The position numbers and the translations under genes were made by a program. Of a stretch of 64,000 nt of DNA, positions 63,601 through 64,000 are shown one piece after another. The notes beneath the pieces are model-generated. The model saw only the letters and a program-made list of their open reading frames with translations. It had not been told where the DNA came from and made no database searches. Every line of letters begins with the position of its first letter. Positions within the stretch are counted from its first letter, which is position 1. Source of the stretch: Microcystis wesenbergii NRERC-220 (GTDB lineage: Bacteria; Cyanobacteriota; Cyanobacteriia; Cyanobacteriales; Microcystaceae); NCBI RefSeq assembly GCF_032027425.1, contig NZ_JAVSJA010000001.1:1364001-1428000 (forward strand), in the 5' to 3' direction.

Positions 63601-63913
63601 AAGATTCGATTATTTTAACTGCTTCCGATGGGGAAATATCTTGACGGCAATTAGGATAATCATACTCCTCCTGGGCAATTAATGCCCCACTGAGACGATC
63701 AAAATATTCTCCCATTTTCATCCAATCGGAATACAAATCTGGTTCGGGGAATTGTTGCCTTAATTCCGGGTCTTTGGGTGTACCATAATTGAGCCAGTAT
63801 CCTTCTCCAAATAGTGGGGAATTGAGCGCCAGGGTTCCCTCTAATTCTAAACCATCATCGCCCCTGGCGTTTTCGATTCCTTCCCAAAAAACAGCTATTC
63901 TCGGCATTTTCAA
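63584..63913 (-). CDS. Hypothetical protein (109 aa)
   Basis: Not recognised. Soluble, acidic, with MPRIAVFWEGIENARGDDGL near the start and a Pro/Tyr-rich middle (ALNSPLFGEGYWLNYGTPKD, PEPDLYSDWMKMGEYFDRLS). Its last 17 bp overlap the start of the glycosyltransferase gene, so the two are probably translated from one message. Confidence 0.6.
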   Translation of the reverse strand: MKMPRIAVFWEGIENARGDDGLELEGTLALNSPLFGEGYWLNYGTPKDPELRQQFPEPDLYSDWMKMGEYFDRLSGALIAQEEYDYPNCRQDISPSEAVKIIESFGDNN

Positions 63914-64000
63914 AGAGGATTGCGTAGTAAATTCTCAAAAAGTGCTGGTAGAAAAGCCATAGCCAAGCTACTAGGCTGTGGGAGCAGCCTAAGTAACAGC
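63914..64000. other. Window edge, no feature seen
   Basis: The last 87 bp contain a short near-palindrome AGGCTGTGGGAGCAGCCT (63973-63990); nothing else recognised. Confidence 0.4.

Overview
The window looks like a cyanobacterial chromosome segment. It carries ndhA-ndhI-ndhG-ndhE of the NDH-1 complex, a Ycf36/CGLD27 protein, many GCGATCGC (HIP1) octamers and cyanobacterial Rpn-type nucleases. The dense load of insertion sequences, MITEs and minisatellites resembles Microcystis; that genus assignment is inference, not proof.

Layout. 1-2.6 kb: transposase debris (IS1380-like, IS110-like) and two MITEs. 2.6-7.5 kb: a B12-binding radical SAM protein and an MlaF/MCE lipid-transport pair. 7.6-10.4 kb: an IS4-type element inserted directly upstream of wecB, then ruvC. 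10.8-15.3 kb: a toxin-antitoxin pair, then pdhB-secD-secF on the minus strand. 15.9-20.1 kb: GTPase, yqeK, rsfS, CGLD27 and asparaginase. 20.2-24.6 kb: MITEs, a broken YafQ-type toxin, a large membrane protein, a decayed kinase and dapB. 24.6-29.2 kb: a tandem array of PD-(D/E)XK 'Rpn' nucleases with nested and free-standing C-terminal tail ORFs. 29.4-45.2 kb: housekeeping genes (topA, pyrE, ndhAIGE, LptC-like, HtrA/Deg protease, MurT/GatD). 45.2-55.1 kb: a mobile-element graveyard holding an IS605-type element, IS630, an ISAs1 element interrupted by an IS1 element, and several MITEs, with a methyltransferase and infC between them. 55.2-64 kb: grpE, a HAD phosphatase, amylo-alpha-1,6-glucosidase, the rpmH-rnpA-PH-yidC-R3H cluster and a GT39-type glycosyltransferase.

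The most interesting region is the Rpn array. Two nuclease families are amplified side by side (three copies of one, two of the other). Every copy has an in-frame internal ATG preceded by a Shine-Dalgarno-like GGAG just before a short, swappable C-terminal tail. Two further tails exist as free-standing short ORFs with the same ribosome-binding site. This matches the gene-within-gene toxin/antitoxin arrangement reported for E. coli Rpn proteins, here expanded into an array with exchanged tails. The second theme is non-autonomous DNA. At least six inverted-repeat element types are visible, some with exact target duplications, many carrying copy-specific minisatellites, and some linked by their ends to the IS1 and ISAs1 elements in the same window. 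No rRNA, tRNA or CRISPR array was recognised.
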